A stretch of 64,000 nucleotides of DNA from Chthoniobacteraceae bacterium (GCA_028293625.1 JAQGOL010000030.1:854566-918565), one strand, 5' to 3'. Numbered from the stretch's first letter, positions 55,737-64,000 are shown. The notes: generated by a model not told the origin, from the sequence alone. A program made the numbers and translations.

Positions 55737-58004
55737 TTAAACTGGCGGAGAACTGCGATCGTTTAGTTCGTAATCAGGGTAGGCTTCCACACCCAATTCC
55801 GGAATATCAAGGCCGTCGAGTTCGTCGTTACGCGAACTACGCAACGGAAAGATTCGATTGGAGAACTTAAACCAAACAAAGGAGAAGAGGCCAACAAAGA
55901 CGATATTGACCAGAACACCGATCAAATCAGCCATGAGCTGTTTGCCATCCCAATAGGCACCCCCAAAGAGCGGTCCGAAGAGGCCGGTTACCCCTTGATC
56001 CACCCAGCCGGCGGCGAGGAGGTCGGTGAATTTTGTCAACGTAACGGGTGCCCCGTCATTGATAATCGTCTGGACAACACCGTCTTTGACGAGCGTATGC
56101 ACGCCGCCCCACCCTGCTCCATAAGAGCCATTGGCGAACAGGCCGACACAAAGCGCGCCGAAAGTTCCGCACACGCCATGAACCGAGATGGCGCCCGCGG
56201 GATCATCGATCTTTAGTTCTCCTTCAATAAATAAAACCGCAAACACAACGAGCACGCCTGCGGCGGCGCCGATCAAAACCGCCGCAATCGAGTTCACGAA
56301 TGCGCACGGAGCGGTAATCGCGACCAATCCAGCCAACATACCATTACAAACCATGGTTGGATCGGGCGTGCCTACACGCCAATAGAAAACAAGCATGGTG
56401 GCAATGGCACCCGCGGCGGAGGCGAGCATCGTATTTACCGCCACCACGGAGATATGCAGATCCGCGCCAGCCAGCGTTGAACCCGGGTTGAATCCGAACC
56501 ATCCAAAAGCGAGGATGAACGTGCCGAGGATCACGTAGGTGACGTTGTGCCCGGGAATAGGACGCGGCTTGCCAGTCGGGCTGTATTTGCCGAGCCGCGG
56601 GCCGATCAACCAGGCACCGACCAAAGCCGCCACGCCGCCTGTCATGTGAACCACCGAGGATCCCGCAAAGTCGACATGGCCATGGCCAAGACCGAAGTTG
56701 AAACCAAGCTGCGCCAGCCAGCCACCACCCCAAACCCAGTTTCCGTAGATCGGGTAACAAAATGTCCCCATCCACAAACCGTAGGTGACAAAGTTCTTAA
56801 AATTCCAACGCTCCGCCAAGGCGCCGGGCGGAATGTTGGAGGCGGCAACCATGAAAACGCCTTGGAAAAGGAAAAGCGCGAAAATCGCGGAGTCAAACAC
56901 GCTTGATCCAAGGCAGAAACCTTTCATGCCGATCAATCCCATCGTTTTCCCGAAAATGGTGACTGTGAGTTCCTGATTTAACATTTGGAGCCCCTGCCCG
57001 AGTGGCGATTGCCATCCAATCGCCACGGGTCCGTTCCAGTAGCCGCCGAACATCAGGGCGAACCCGCAAAACCAGAAACCAAGCATGCCGAGCGGATAAA
57101 TCAGAAAACTGACGGACATGACGTGCGCCGCGTTTTTTGCGCGCGTAAGGCCGGTCTCCACCAGGGCAAAACCCGCCTGCATGATCATCACCAGAAAGCC
57201 GGTAATCAGGGTCCATGCGAGGTTGATGGCGATCTTGCTATGGGCGAGGTTTGCGATGACTTCATCGGAGGTCACTTTCCCTTTTCCTTCCGGATTGACT
57301 GAGGGGAGATCCGCGGGGATTGGCCATTGGAGATCAATGGCGGTACCAGCATTCAAACCGGGCGGATAACCGACGGGATCCGGCGCTGGTGCCGGAGCCG
57401 GCTTGGGCGCGGCCTCAGCCTTCGGAGCGGGGATTTCAGCATGAACCGGCGGCGTTGGCGGCTCGGAAACCGCCGCGGCAACAATCAATTCGGCAGGTGG
57501 CGCGGGAGCAGCGACGGGCTCGGGGAGTGCCACGATCGGTTCACTGACAGGCGGACTTTCAGGTTCCTTGGCGGGAGCTTCAATGGCCGGCGCACCAGAA
57601 GGAGCAACCCCGGCACCCGGTTCCTCAATGACCGGCGTCGATGAATGGACGGGGGCAGAAGCGCGCGTGCCGCTGGTTTTCCGGGCCGTTGAAGTATCGG
57701 TTTTGGAGTTCGACTTCCGCACACTGGGCGCGTTGTTTTTGGAATTGCCATCGGATTTGGAAGCCGGCTTTTTCGAGGAAGCCGGCTGCGTTACCATTCG
57801 TTCCGCTTTTCTAACCGGAATGGTGATCGCGGGTGACTCCGAAGCCGCATCGGGGTCAGTCGTACTGACGGGAGCTTCCGTCGAAGCAGGCTGCTCGATG
57901 TTTACAGGAGGGGCCGGCGGGTTGGGCGCCTGCGCTCGCGTGGAGCCGATAAATGCGAGCAGAACGGCGGCTGAAAAGGCCGCGAGAGTAAATCGTCGGT
58001 GCAT
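55737..58004 (-). CDS. amt: Ammonium transporter (Amt) with long Pro/Ala/Lys-rich N-terminal extension
   Basis: The 755-residue protein has a signal peptide (FTLAAFSAAVLLAFIGSTRA), then about 200 low-complexity residues rich in Pro, Ala, Glu, Lys and Ser. A canonical Amt/MEP/Rh channel of about 480 residues and 11 membrane helices follows. Pore features are visible: the twin-His residues in GSSVVHMTGGVAALVGAW and ISVHGVCGTFGALCVGLF, and the Amt signature-like region DFAGSSVVHMTGG. The channel conducts ammonia/ammonium into the cell. Normal Amt proteins lack the extension, which is predicted to be periplasmic. No glnK gene is adjacent. A sigma-54-type promoter at 58085-58100 suggests nitrogen control. 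Confidence 0.92.
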   Translation of the reverse strand: MHRRFTLAAFSAAVLLAFIGSTRAQAPNPPAPPVNIEQPASTEAPVSTTDPDAASESPAITIPVRKAERMVTQPASSKKPASKSDGNSKNNAPSVRKSNSKTDTSTARKTSGTRASAPVHSSTPVIEEPGAGVAPSGAPAIEAPAKEPESPPVSEPIVALPEPVAAPAPPAELIVAAAVSEPPTPPVHAEIPAPKAEAAPKPAPAPAPDPVGYPPGLNAGTAIDLQWPIPADLPSVNPEGKGKVTSDEVIANLAHSKIAINLAWTLITGFLVMIMQAGFALVETGLTRAKNAAHVMSVSFLIYPLGMLGFWFCGFALMFGGYWNGPVAIGWQSPLGQGLQMLNQELTVTIFGKTMGLIGMKGFCLGSSVFDSAIFALFLFQGVFMVAASNIPPGALAERWNFKNFVTYGLWMGTFCYPIYGNWVWGGGWLAQLGFNFGLGHGHVDFAGSSVVHMTGGVAALVGAWLIGPRLGKYSPTGKPRPIPGHNVTYVILGTFILAFGWFGFNPGSTLAGADLHISVVAVNTMLASAAGAIATMLVFYWRVGTPDPTMVCNGMLAGLVAITAPCAFVNSIAAVLIGAAAGVLVVFAVLFIEGELKIDDPAGAISVHGVCGTFGALCVGLFANGSYGAGWGGVHTLVKDGVVQTIINDGAPVTLTKFTDLLAAGWVDQGVTGLFGPLFGGAYWDGKQLMADLIGVLVNIVFVGLFSFVWFKFSNRIFPLRSSRNDELDGLDIPELGVEAYPDYELNDRSSPPV

Positions 58005-58084
58005 GATGAAGTCCGAATGAATGGGGTGATGGATAGAATTCGACAGCCAGGGATGGAACCAGGCCGTGGTGGCATTTGGGCGTT

Positions 58085-58100
58085 AGCAGCGATGATGCCA
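58085..58100 (-). promoter_or_regulatory. Sigma-54 (RpoN)-type promoter for amt
   Basis: On the minus strand, 58100 to 58085 reads TGGCATCATCGCTGCT. The -24 element TGGCA and the -12 element TGCT have the GG and GC dinucleotides exactly 12 bases apart (10 bases between them), as sigma-54 requires; 12 of the 16 positions fit the consensus. The transcription start would fall near 58073, about 70 nt upstream of the amt ATG. The surrounding gap 58005-58370 (366 bp) holds no gene and presumably also the promoter of the cyclase-STAND gene on the other strand. Confidence 0.65.
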
Positions 58101-58370
58101 TCCGAACAACGGTCCGGTTTTACCTAGGCAATGAGCGTTCTCATTTCTGAAACCGCGTCGATCCGGCGTGTGCGCACTGCATAAAAATCGTCAGCACGGA
58201 CAGGGCGCTGCTCAAAGCATTGCATTCAGACGGCATTGAAAGGCTTCAAGGAAGCGCGTGCGCGGTTTTAGCCAGAAGCCACGGATCGATTCTTCGGATC
58301 GGAAATCATTTCCTCGGCGCTCGTCCTCGCTTTACGAACCGGTTTGAATAGTGTGGCCCGCCCCAAAGTC

Positions 58371-61016
58371 ATGATCGAGCCGCACGCCACTTTTACTTTT
58401 CTGTTTACGGACATAGAAGGGAGTTCAGCGCTTTGGGAGGAGAACCCGGACACGATGGCCCTCGCCCTTGCACGGCATGACTCGCTGCTGATTGACGTCT
58501 TCACCCGGCACGGCGGGCATGTTTTTAAAATGATGGGCGACTCGGTTTGCGTGGCGTTTCCTGAAACAACCAGTGCGATGGCTGCCGGGATCACGGCGCA
58601 GCACGCTATGCTTGAAGCGGAATGGGAAACCGCCCGGCCAATCAAGGTGCGCGCCGCCATTCACAAAGGAATCGCCGAGCAACGCAACGCGGACTATTTC
58701 GGCCCGACTTTGAACCGGACTGCACGGCTTTTGGCCGCCGCGCATGGCGGACAGACCCTCCTTTCGCGCGCGGCCCAGGAAGGGTTGACCCTGCCCGAAG
58801 GAGTCAGTTTGCGCGATTTGGGCGAACGCCGGTTGCGCGATCTCACGTTGCCCGAACGCATTTTCCAGCTGGTGAGTCCCGGGCTGCCCTCGGAGTTTCC
58901 GCCGTTGCGCTCCCTGGAAGTGCTTCCCAATAATTTGCCCGCGCAAATCACCAGTTTCATCGGTCGTGAGCAGGACATCGTGAAAATCAAAACAGCAATC
59001 GAACGGTTTCGTTTGGTGACGCTGACCGGACCGGGCGGCACGGGCAAGACACGGCTTTCCATTCAAGTAGCCGCCGAAGTGCTCGAAAAATTCATCGACG
59101 GCATCTGGCTGGTGGAACTGGCCACGGTCTCGGATTCCGCCGAAGTGCTCGCAACCGTCGCGGCGGCCCTCGGGTTGCGCGAGGAAGCCGAGCGCACCCT
59201 CGATGAAACGGTGCTCGGCTACCTGCGTTCCAAAAAGCTGATGCTCATCCTGGATAACTGCGAGCATCTCGTTGCCACCTGCGCGGCTCTTGCCGAACGC
59301 CTGTTGCGCAGCGCACCAAATCTCAAGATCCTGGCTTCGAGCCGCGAAGCGCTCGGCATTGGAGGGGAAAGCACTTACCCGGTCCTCTCGCTTTCGCTCC
59401 CCGACTTTTTTTCCGAACGCTGGTCGGCCCAATCAATCATCGCGCGGGCTTCTGAATTTGAAGCGTTGCGGCTCTTTGTGGAACGGGCCGCCGCGGTTCA
59501 GCCCGGCTTCCAGTTAACCACGGAAAACGCCCTTACCCTTGCAAAAATCTGCTGGCGCCTGGACGGCATTCCCCTCGCCATTGAGCTGGCGGCCGCCCGC
59601 GTAAAAATGCTCACGCCGGAGCAAATTCATCGGCGGCTTGATGACCGGTTCCGCCTTTTGAGCAGCGGCGGCCGCACGGTGATGCCGCGCCAGCAGACCC
59701 TCACGGCGCTTATTGATTGGAGCCACGACCTGCTTTCCGAAAAAGAACGCATGTTGCTGCGGCGCGTTTCGGTTTTTGGCAGGGGACGCACGCTTAAAGC
59801 GCTGGAAACGGTCTGTTCGGGGGACGGCATCGAGGAATGGGAAGTGATGGATCTTCTCCAACAGCTGATCGACAAATCGCTCCTGAGCGCGGAGCAAACC
59901 GACTTTGGGAGCTCGCGCTATTTCATGCTCGAATCGATCTGGGAATACGCCCGGAACAAGCTCATTGAATCTGGCGAAGCGGATCGGGTCCACAGCCGGC
60001 ATCTCGATTTCTTTTTGCATCTTGCCGAGGACTCCGAGCCGAAATTGCGAGGCACCGAGCAGGCGGAATGGATTGAGAAAATCAAAGCCGAGCATATCAA
60101 CATGCGCCTTGCCCTGGAGTGGAGTGCGACCACTTCCGAAGCGGTCCAGCGCGGGCTGCGGCTGGCCGGGGCGCTCTGGCGTTATTGGGAGGTGCGAAGT
60201 CATTTTAAAGAAGGCCGTGAACATTATCTGGACCTGCTGGCCCGCCCCGAAGCGCTCGAGCGCAATGCCGCCCGGGCCAAGGCGCTCGCGGGCGCCTCGC
60301 GGCTTGCCTGGTGCCAGGACGACGATTCAATCGCCCGGGAGTTTTTAATCGAATGCGTTGAGATCTACCGCGAAATAGGCGAGCTGCGTGAAGCGATGCT
60401 TTTCCAGTCATTACTCGGCATCGTCGAGTCTTCTGCGGGCGATTACATTGCATCCCGCACGCATCTCCTTGAAACGGCTGAGTATGCCCGGGGCGTTGGC
60501 GACAAACAAATCCTGGCAACGGCTTTAAGCGGGCTCGGCACACTCGCCAATCACGCGGGCGACTATGCCACGGCGCGCGCGCTCAAAGAAGAGAGCCTCG
60601 CCGCGTATCGTCAGATTGGGGACAAATGGATCATCAGCCTGATCAACTGGAGTCTGAGCCACGTGGTGATCGCGCAACGGGATTTTGAAAGTGCCCGCTC
60701 GATACTAAGCGAGTCGGCGGCGATCGCCGAACAGCTAGGCAATGAATGGCTCATTCCATATGTGCTCGAAGGATTCGGCCAGATTGCTGTGGAGCAGGAA
60801 CAGGGAGCGCGAGGCGCTCATCTTTTCGGGACCGCGGAAGTCCTGCGCGATCGCCTGGGGATCCCGATTCCGCCTACCGAACGGCCAACTTACAAAAAGA
60901 TGGTCGATCGCATGCACGCACAAACGAGCCGGGAGGAATTCAATGCCGCATGGGCCGCGGGCCGCGCCTCAGCCCCGGATGAAGCGATCCGTTTCGCGCT
61001 TTCTTCCCCCTCTTAA
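58371..61016 (+). CDS. Adenylate/guanylate cyclase - STAND ATPase - TPR regulator
   Basis: I start at ATG 58371, giving 881 residues; TTG 58344 opens the frame. Residues 1-165 are a class III nucleotide cyclase with metal Asp14 (FLFTDIEGSS) and Asp57 (MMGDSVCVAF) and the Asn/Arg transition-state pair in GPTLNRTARL. Residues about 195-530 are a STAND/NB-ARC-type ATPase: SFIGREQDI, P-loop GPGGTGKT at 220-227, LMLILDNCEHL as Walker B, ILASSRE and IPLAIELAAARV. A winged-helix-like part and TPR repeats (about 600-860) follow. Such proteins are multi-domain signal transducers. It may make cAMP in response to a ligand bound by the TPRs. It shares a terminator with the small gene to its right. Confidence 0.9.
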   Translation: MIEPHATFTFLFTDIEGSSALWEENPDTMALALARHDSLLIDVFTRHGGHVFKMMGDSVCVAFPETTSAMAAGITAQHAMLEAEWETARPIKVRAAIHKGIAEQRNADYFGPTLNRTARLLAAAHGGQTLLSRAAQEGLTLPEGVSLRDLGERRLRDLTLPERIFQLVSPGLPSEFPPLRSLEVLPNNLPAQITSFIGREQDIVKIKTAIERFRLVTLTGPGGTGKTRLSIQVAAEVLEKFIDGIWLVELATVSDSAEVLATVAAALGLREEAERTLDETVLGYLRSKKLMLILDNCEHLVATCAALAERLLRSAPNLKILASSREALGIGGESTYPVLSLSLPDFFSERWSAQSIIARASEFEALRLFVERAAAVQPGFQLTTENALTLAKICWRLDGIPLAIELAAARVKMLTPEQIHRRLDDRFRLLSSGGRTVMPRQQTLTALIDWSHDLLSEKERMLLRRVSVFGRGRTLKALETVCSGDGIEEWEVMDLLQQLIDKSLLSAEQTDFGSSRYFMLESIWEYARNKLIESGEADRVHSRHLDFFLHLAEDSEPKLRGTEQAEWIEKIKAEHINMRLALEWSATTSEAVQRGLRLAGALWRYWEVRSHFKEGREHYLDLLARPEALERNAARAKALAGASRLAWCQDDDSIAREFLIECVEIYREIGELREAMLFQSLLGIVESSAGDYIASRTHLLETAEYARGVGDKQILATALSGLGTLANHAGDYATARALKEESLAAYRQIGDKWIISLINWSLSHVVIAQRDFESARSILSESAAIAEQLGNEWLIPYVLEGFGQIAVEQEQGARGAHLFGTAEVLRDRLGIPIPPTERPTYKKMVDRMHAQTSREEFNAAWAAGRASAPDEAIRFALSSPS

Positions 61017-61042
61017 TCTAGTAAAGCGGATCAAGCTAACAA

Positions 61043-61066
61043 GAGGCGGACCATTGGTTCCGCCTC
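61043..61066. terminator. Bidirectional hairpin terminator between convergent genes
   Basis: GAGGCGGA, an 8-base loop CCATTGGT and TCCGCCTC form a perfect 8-bp stem 26 nt after the cyclase-STAND stop. On the minus strand it is followed by TTGTTAGCTT, a short T-rich tract that suits termination of the small-protein gene; the plus side has no T-run. Confidence 0.55.
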
Positions 61067-61152
61067 AGCGCCAAGTTTCCAACGCAACCATTGCAGGAGA
61101 CAAGCTACTCCAACGCTCGTCCTTATCGGCAGCGAGGAAAGAACAACAGCTA

Positions 61153-61281
61153 CTACTTCTTCTTCGGCGGAGGAGTCTGTTTGGCGGCGGCCGCGTTGCT
61201 CTTCTTCTGCTGGTTGCTGTTGGTGTTAACCTGCTTCTGCGCAGCTTTTTTGTTTGTCGCTTTCGGTGATTTATCGCCCAT
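61153..61281 (-). CDS. Small basic Lys/Gln/Ala-rich protein (MGDKSPK family)
   Basis: The 42-residue frame reads MGDKSPKATNKKAAQKQV, then an Asn/Gln/Lys stretch, an Ala run and a C-terminal PPPKKK. I recall similar 40-50-residue proteins with the same MGDKSPK start in other Verrucomicrobiota genomes, where they are called hypothetical. It has no hydrophobic part, is strongly positively charged and looks disordered; nucleic-acid binding or a ribosome-linked role is possible but unproven. It converges on the cyclase gene across the hairpin at 61043. No clear Shine-Dalgarno element is seen. Confidence 0.78.
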   Translation of the reverse strand: MGDKSPKATNKKAAQKQVNTNSNQQKKSNAAAAKQTPPPKKK

Positions 61282-61517
61282 AAGGAATTGGAGCATTGCA
61301 ATCGAACTGGCTGAACGCCAGCCAGAAAAGACAATCGATCTGCTTTCTTATTTTCACATTTCCAATGTGAACCGAACGCGCGATTGGCACCGGTGTGCGC
61401 ACTGTTTAGACAGGCGTCCTGCCGGGAGCGAAAACAAGGAGCAGAACTTCAAGTATAACCTGATGAACCGGCCTTCCCGCGTGCCCGCGGCGGTGCTCCC
61501 GGCAAGGCGCGCCCAGG

Positions 61518-62225
61518 TCAGGCGCGGCGCTCTTCAAAACGGAACCGGACTGGAAGTTCCACCTCCGCGGCAACAGCCGTTCCGTTCGATCGGGCAGGCT
61601 CAAATTGCCAGCTTCTCACGGAATTTACCGCGGCACGATCCAGGATGGCGTGACCGCTGCTGAGCTGGATGCCAACGCCGGCGACCCGGCCTCGCGCGTC
61701 GACGGAAACCCGGAGAGTCACCGTGCCTTCAAGCCGCTGCGCCCGGGCCGCCTCAGGATAAGGCGGCTTGTATCGAGTCCGGAAGCGGGGCGGAGTATAG
61801 CCAAGACCGTTTCCCGAAATGCCGGAACCCTGCGCACCTTGCGCATGGCCGGAGGCGTTTGGCCGGGCACGCGCCGCGGAACGGGTCTGCGCGGGATTCG
61901 ACTTAGCAGAACTCGCCTGAGCTGTTTTGGAAGGCGCTTTGACCGCCGCGGTAATTTGCGACGGCGCGGGTTGAATCGGCGATGCGGGAACACTTTGCAC
62001 AGGCTCAACCGGTTCCAAAGGAGTTGGCTCTGCCGGAATCGGTTCCGCCGGCGTAAACGAAGCAATGTCCGGAGCGGGCGAACTTTGTTCAGCCAGGAAA
62101 GAAACGGCGACCCCGGGATTACCGGGATCGCCGTCAAGGACGATCTGATGAGATCGCTTCAGTCCAACCGTGACCAAAAGGACGGCATGCACGAGCAGCG
62201 AGAAAAGGAAGGCGGCTCGCGGCAT
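61518..62225 (-). CDS. TonB-family energy-transducing protein
   Basis: The 235-residue protein has one N-terminal membrane helix (AFLFSLLVHAVLLVTVG) and a Pro/Ala/Glu-rich periplasm-spanning region (about residues 45-140). The C-terminal TonB domain (about 150-235) is recognisable by YPEAARAQRLEGTVTLRVSVDARGRV, SSGHAILDRAAVNSVRSWQFEPA and VPVRFRFE-like end strands. TonB couples inner-membrane energy to outer-membrane transporters. It lies 10 nt downstream of the beta-barrel gene at 62236, so the two are co-transcribed. No ExbB/ExbD genes are in the window. Confidence 0.9.
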   Translation of the reverse strand: MPRAAFLFSLLVHAVLLVTVGLKRSHQIVLDGDPGNPGVAVSFLAEQSSPAPDIASFTPAEPIPAEPTPLEPVEPVQSVPASPIQPAPSQITAAVKAPSKTAQASSAKSNPAQTRSAARARPNASGHAQGAQGSGISGNGLGYTPPRFRTRYKPPYPEAARAQRLEGTVTLRVSVDARGRVAGVGIQLSSGHAILDRAAVNSVRSWQFEPARSNGTAVAAEVELPVRFRFEERRA

Positions 62226-62235
62226 GCCAAAGAGG

Positions 62236-63117
62236 TTAGTTCCGCTGGCCGCTCATAGGCGTATAGGCGCGTTCGGAGTGGCCACCGGGACCAAAATCGT
62301 AGCCGACAATCAGGAAACCGATCTGGCGATCGGAAACGCTGTTGGCACCGAACATGCACGATAAATCGACGTGCATGTGATCAGTGAGCCTGAATTGAAG
62401 GCTTGGCCCGACAGCTACGATATCATCCGGATTACCACGGGCATTGCGCACCGTGTCGCGGTCGTAAAGCATCTCGATGCCAACTCCTATTTTGCCATCG
62501 ACGAGGCTATAGCTAAGACCGCCAGTTACCTGGAATTCCTGTTCGCGTTCGCCGCCGATTTCAGCTTCCCAGACAAAATTGACGCCCCAGTGCCAGCGCG
62601 GAGCCAGCTGATCGCCTAGCAACAATTTAAGTTCATAGACATCGGGCCCCCAGGTAGCGTCCGCGAACTTATACTCCGCGTACAAAGTGGGGTTGCCCCA
62701 GATCTTGCCCCAGTCGGCGATTGCCCATCTTAGCTCCACATTGAAGCTCTGGTAATGGAAACGGCCTTCTTCATTACCCTCGATATCATTATAAAGATCA
62801 AGTTGCAGGCGTCCGGGCAGTCCGATCTCTACTTCTTCAAGCAACCGGTGCGAGACAGTTCCATCCCGGTGATGCTTAATCCGCCACCAGCTCTCGACAC
62901 CTACTTCCCATGGTTCCTTTTGGATATAGACACGGGTGCCGGTAAAGCGCCGGGCGCTGGTCCATTCCGGACGGTTTGTGACACCAATGGGTGTTTCTTC
63001 CCGGAGAACTGAGTTAAACGCCGTCGTGGTTGTTTCAGGCAGGCGCGCGGCCGGCTCGGCGGCAATTAACGGGATTGAAGAAAATAAAAGGAGCAGGGCA
63101 AGATTTCGGATAATCAT
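62236..63117 (-). CDS. Outer-membrane beta-barrel-like protein
   Basis: I start at ATG 63117 (MIIRNLALLLLFSSIPLIAA), a clear signal peptide; the open frame goes back to 63225, but the extra residues lack signal features. The 293-residue protein has alternating amphipathic strands with aromatic ends (WEVGVESWWRIKHHRDG, RLQLDLYNDIEG, NVELRWAIADWGKIWGNPTLYAEYKFAD, GVNFVWEAEIGGERE, VAVGPSLQFRLTDHMHVDLS) typical of a 12- to 14-stranded outer-membrane barrel. No family name is recognised. It precedes the TonB gene by 10 nt, so it may be part of a TonB-linked uptake pair, but it lacks a plug domain. Confidence 0.72.
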   Translation of the reverse strand: MIIRNLALLLLFSSIPLIAAEPAARLPETTTTAFNSVLREETPIGVTNRPEWTSARRFTGTRVYIQKEPWEVGVESWWRIKHHRDGTVSHRLLEEVEIGLPGRLQLDLYNDIEGNEEGRFHYQSFNVELRWAIADWGKIWGNPTLYAEYKFADATWGPDVYELKLLLGDQLAPRWHWGVNFVWEAEIGGEREQEFQVTGGLSYSLVDGKIGVGIEMLYDRDTVRNARGNPDDIVAVGPSLQFRLTDHMHVDLSCMFGANSVSDRQIGFLIVGYDFGPGGHSERAYTPMSGQRN

Positions 63118-63300
63118 GGTGGGGATGGTTGGGATCTGCATGGCGCAGACGGGGGCGCACTTAGCGAAAGGCGTGCCAACCCTCATGGAATTGCTTTTAC
63201 CTGGGTGACTCGAAGATGCCGGCAAAAAGGTGATCCCGGACAGGGATAGATTTAATCCATTTTAATGAAAAACCGGATAGAAATGTCTCACGAAAAGAAT

Positions 63301-64000
63301 TCACGAACCCGTGCCGCCTGAGTAGCGAAGCCGATAGGCGCGGGGCGTCAGGCCGGTGATTTTCCTGAACCGGTTGCTGAAGGCGCTTTGATCGCTGAAC
63401 CCAAACTTAAAAGCGATGTCGGAGAGGGCGCGGTCGGAGTGAGTCAGCTCGCGGATGGCGCCCTGGATCCGGGATTGGATGATAAATTCCTGGATCGTCA
63501 TGCCGAAGATACTTTTGAACAGTCTTTGAAGCTGGCGCTCCGAGAGCGCGGCATACCGCGCGATCGCGGCCAGCGACATCGAATTGCCGAGGTTTTCGCG
63601 GATGAAATCGGCCGCTTTTCCAACGGGGCCAAGATGGGCGAGTTGTTTGCGCCGCGCTTCAAAGCCGTGCATGGTGCCGATGAGTCCGATGACCTCGCCG
63701 AGGCGGTTCTTAAGCGGATATTTGTTGGTCACCATCCAATCGCGCAACCCTTGTGCGTTGAAGAAAATTTCAAGCACGTTTAGAAGCGGCTTCCCGTTTT
63801 TTAGCACCCACTGGTCATCGGCTATGTATTTGTCAGCAAGATCAGCCGGCAGATAATCGTGAACGGAACGCCCGATGATTTCCTCTTCGCTGGCAAATCC
63901 CATTCGCGCAACCGAGCCGGGACTGATTGCCATGAGGCGACTCTGGGCGTCTTTGACAAAATAAAGGAGACCCGGAATGGATTCAAACGGTTGAAGCCAT
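63301..64000 (-). CDS. PAS-AraC-family transcriptional regulator (N-terminus beyond the window)
   Basis: The frame is open to the right edge, so the 5' end is missing; 232 residues plus a partial codon are visible. Residues 1-115 here are a PAS_4-type domain (ESIPGLLYFVKDAQSRLMA, EEEIIGRSVHDYLPADLADKY). The C-terminal 100 residues are an AraC/XylS DNA-binding domain with two helix-turn-helix motifs (MSLAAIARYAALSERQLQRLF and LSDIAFKFGFSDQSAFSNRFRKITG). The PAS part likely senses a small molecule or redox state. It is divergent from nothing visible and 183 bp upstream of the beta-barrel gene on the same strand, so it may regulate that unit. Confidence 0.9.
   Translation of the reverse strand, partial: WLQPFESIPGLLYFVKDAQSRLMAISPGSVARMGFASEEEIIGRSVHDYLPADLADKYIADDQWVLKNGKPLLNVLEIFFNAQGLRDWMVTNKYPLKNRLGEVIGLIGTMHGFEARRKQLAHLGPVGKAADFIRENLGNSMSLAAIARYAALSERQLQRLFKSIFGMTIQEFIIQSRIQGAIRELTHSDRALSDIAFKFGFSDQSAFSNRFRKITGLTPRAYRLRYSGGTGS

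Noticed and set aside
58425-59432. A 335-codon minus-strand frame opposite the cyclase-STAND gene
   Set aside because: It is antisense to conserved cyclase and ATPase motifs and has no recognisable features.
1-64000. tRNA, rRNA, CRISPR arrays, transposases, phage genes
   Set aside because: I looked for cloverleaf ends, rRNA core sequences, regularly spaced repeats and DDE/serine/tyrosine recombinase motifs and found none; short tRNA-like features could still be missed by eye.

Overview
The window looks like chromosomal DNA of a GC-rich, probably soil-type Verrucomicrobiota bacterium related to Chthoniobacter or Opitutus. This rests on gene content only: two exported proteins with PEP-CTERM-like C-termini, a CotH/lamin-tail/LamG giant protein, a YncE-phosphoesterase fusion, a 42-residue protein beginning MGDKSPK, GAP1-N2/GTPase genes, DUF4388/roadblock genes and TonB-family genes. 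No rRNA, tRNA, CRISPR array, transposase or prophage was seen. Genes run off both ends: a DUF3592 protein on the left and a PAS-AraC regulator on the right.

Layout. 1-12.9 kb: envelope and transport genes (pseudopilin, OPT transporter, RND efflux pair, LysE exporter, PHA-system protein, an interrupted membrane-protein gene, secreted metallopeptidase). 13.0-19.2 kb: a minus-strand carbohydrate cluster (GT4 glycosyltransferase with a C-terminal helical domain, GH130 enzyme, sugar-porter MFS, PfkB kinase). 19.4-25.1 kb: a C-type-lectin PEP-CTERM protein, then a three-gene unit in which two paralogous membrane sensors, one carrying a SpoIIE/RsbU phosphatase, flank an MFS transporter. 25.5-29.6 kb: FAD amine-oxidase-like protein, a decayed glycosidase-like fragment, threonine deaminase (ilvA) behind a leader peptide and terminator that look like isoleucine attenuation, and surE. 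29.7-43.7 kb: YncE-phosphoesterase fusion, FUSC protein, DUF4388 and roadblock-like pair, PhoD-type phosphatase, the 1,501-residue CotH/LTD protein and a DNRLRE PEP-CTERM protein. 43.9-46.9 kb: BlaI repressor and a BlaR1-like M56 peptidase with a HEAT/TPR-like tail, with candidate operators upstream of blaI.

46.9-55.2 kb holds the most unusual system. It is a tight four-gene minus-strand operon encoding an FHA/GYF-like/zinc-ribbon GTPase, a GAP1-N2 protein with one membrane span, a 1,004-residue helical membrane-anchored protein and a GYF_2-DUF4190 membrane protein. Gaps are 3-8 nt or an ATGA overlap. It fits a membrane-bound GTPase signalling or predicted conflict module whose trigger and output are unknown.

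55.3-64 kb: a small membrane protein, an ammonium transporter with a roughly 200-residue Pro/Ala-rich extension and a well-spaced sigma-54-type promoter, an adenylate cyclase-STAND ATPase-TPR regulator, the MGDKSPK small protein (shares a hairpin terminator with the regulator), a TonB-family protein, a beta-barrel protein and the PAS-AraC regulator.

Family names were assigned by reading translated sequence; no database search was run. Many genes lack a clear Shine-Dalgarno sequence, so several start codons are best guesses and are noted as such.
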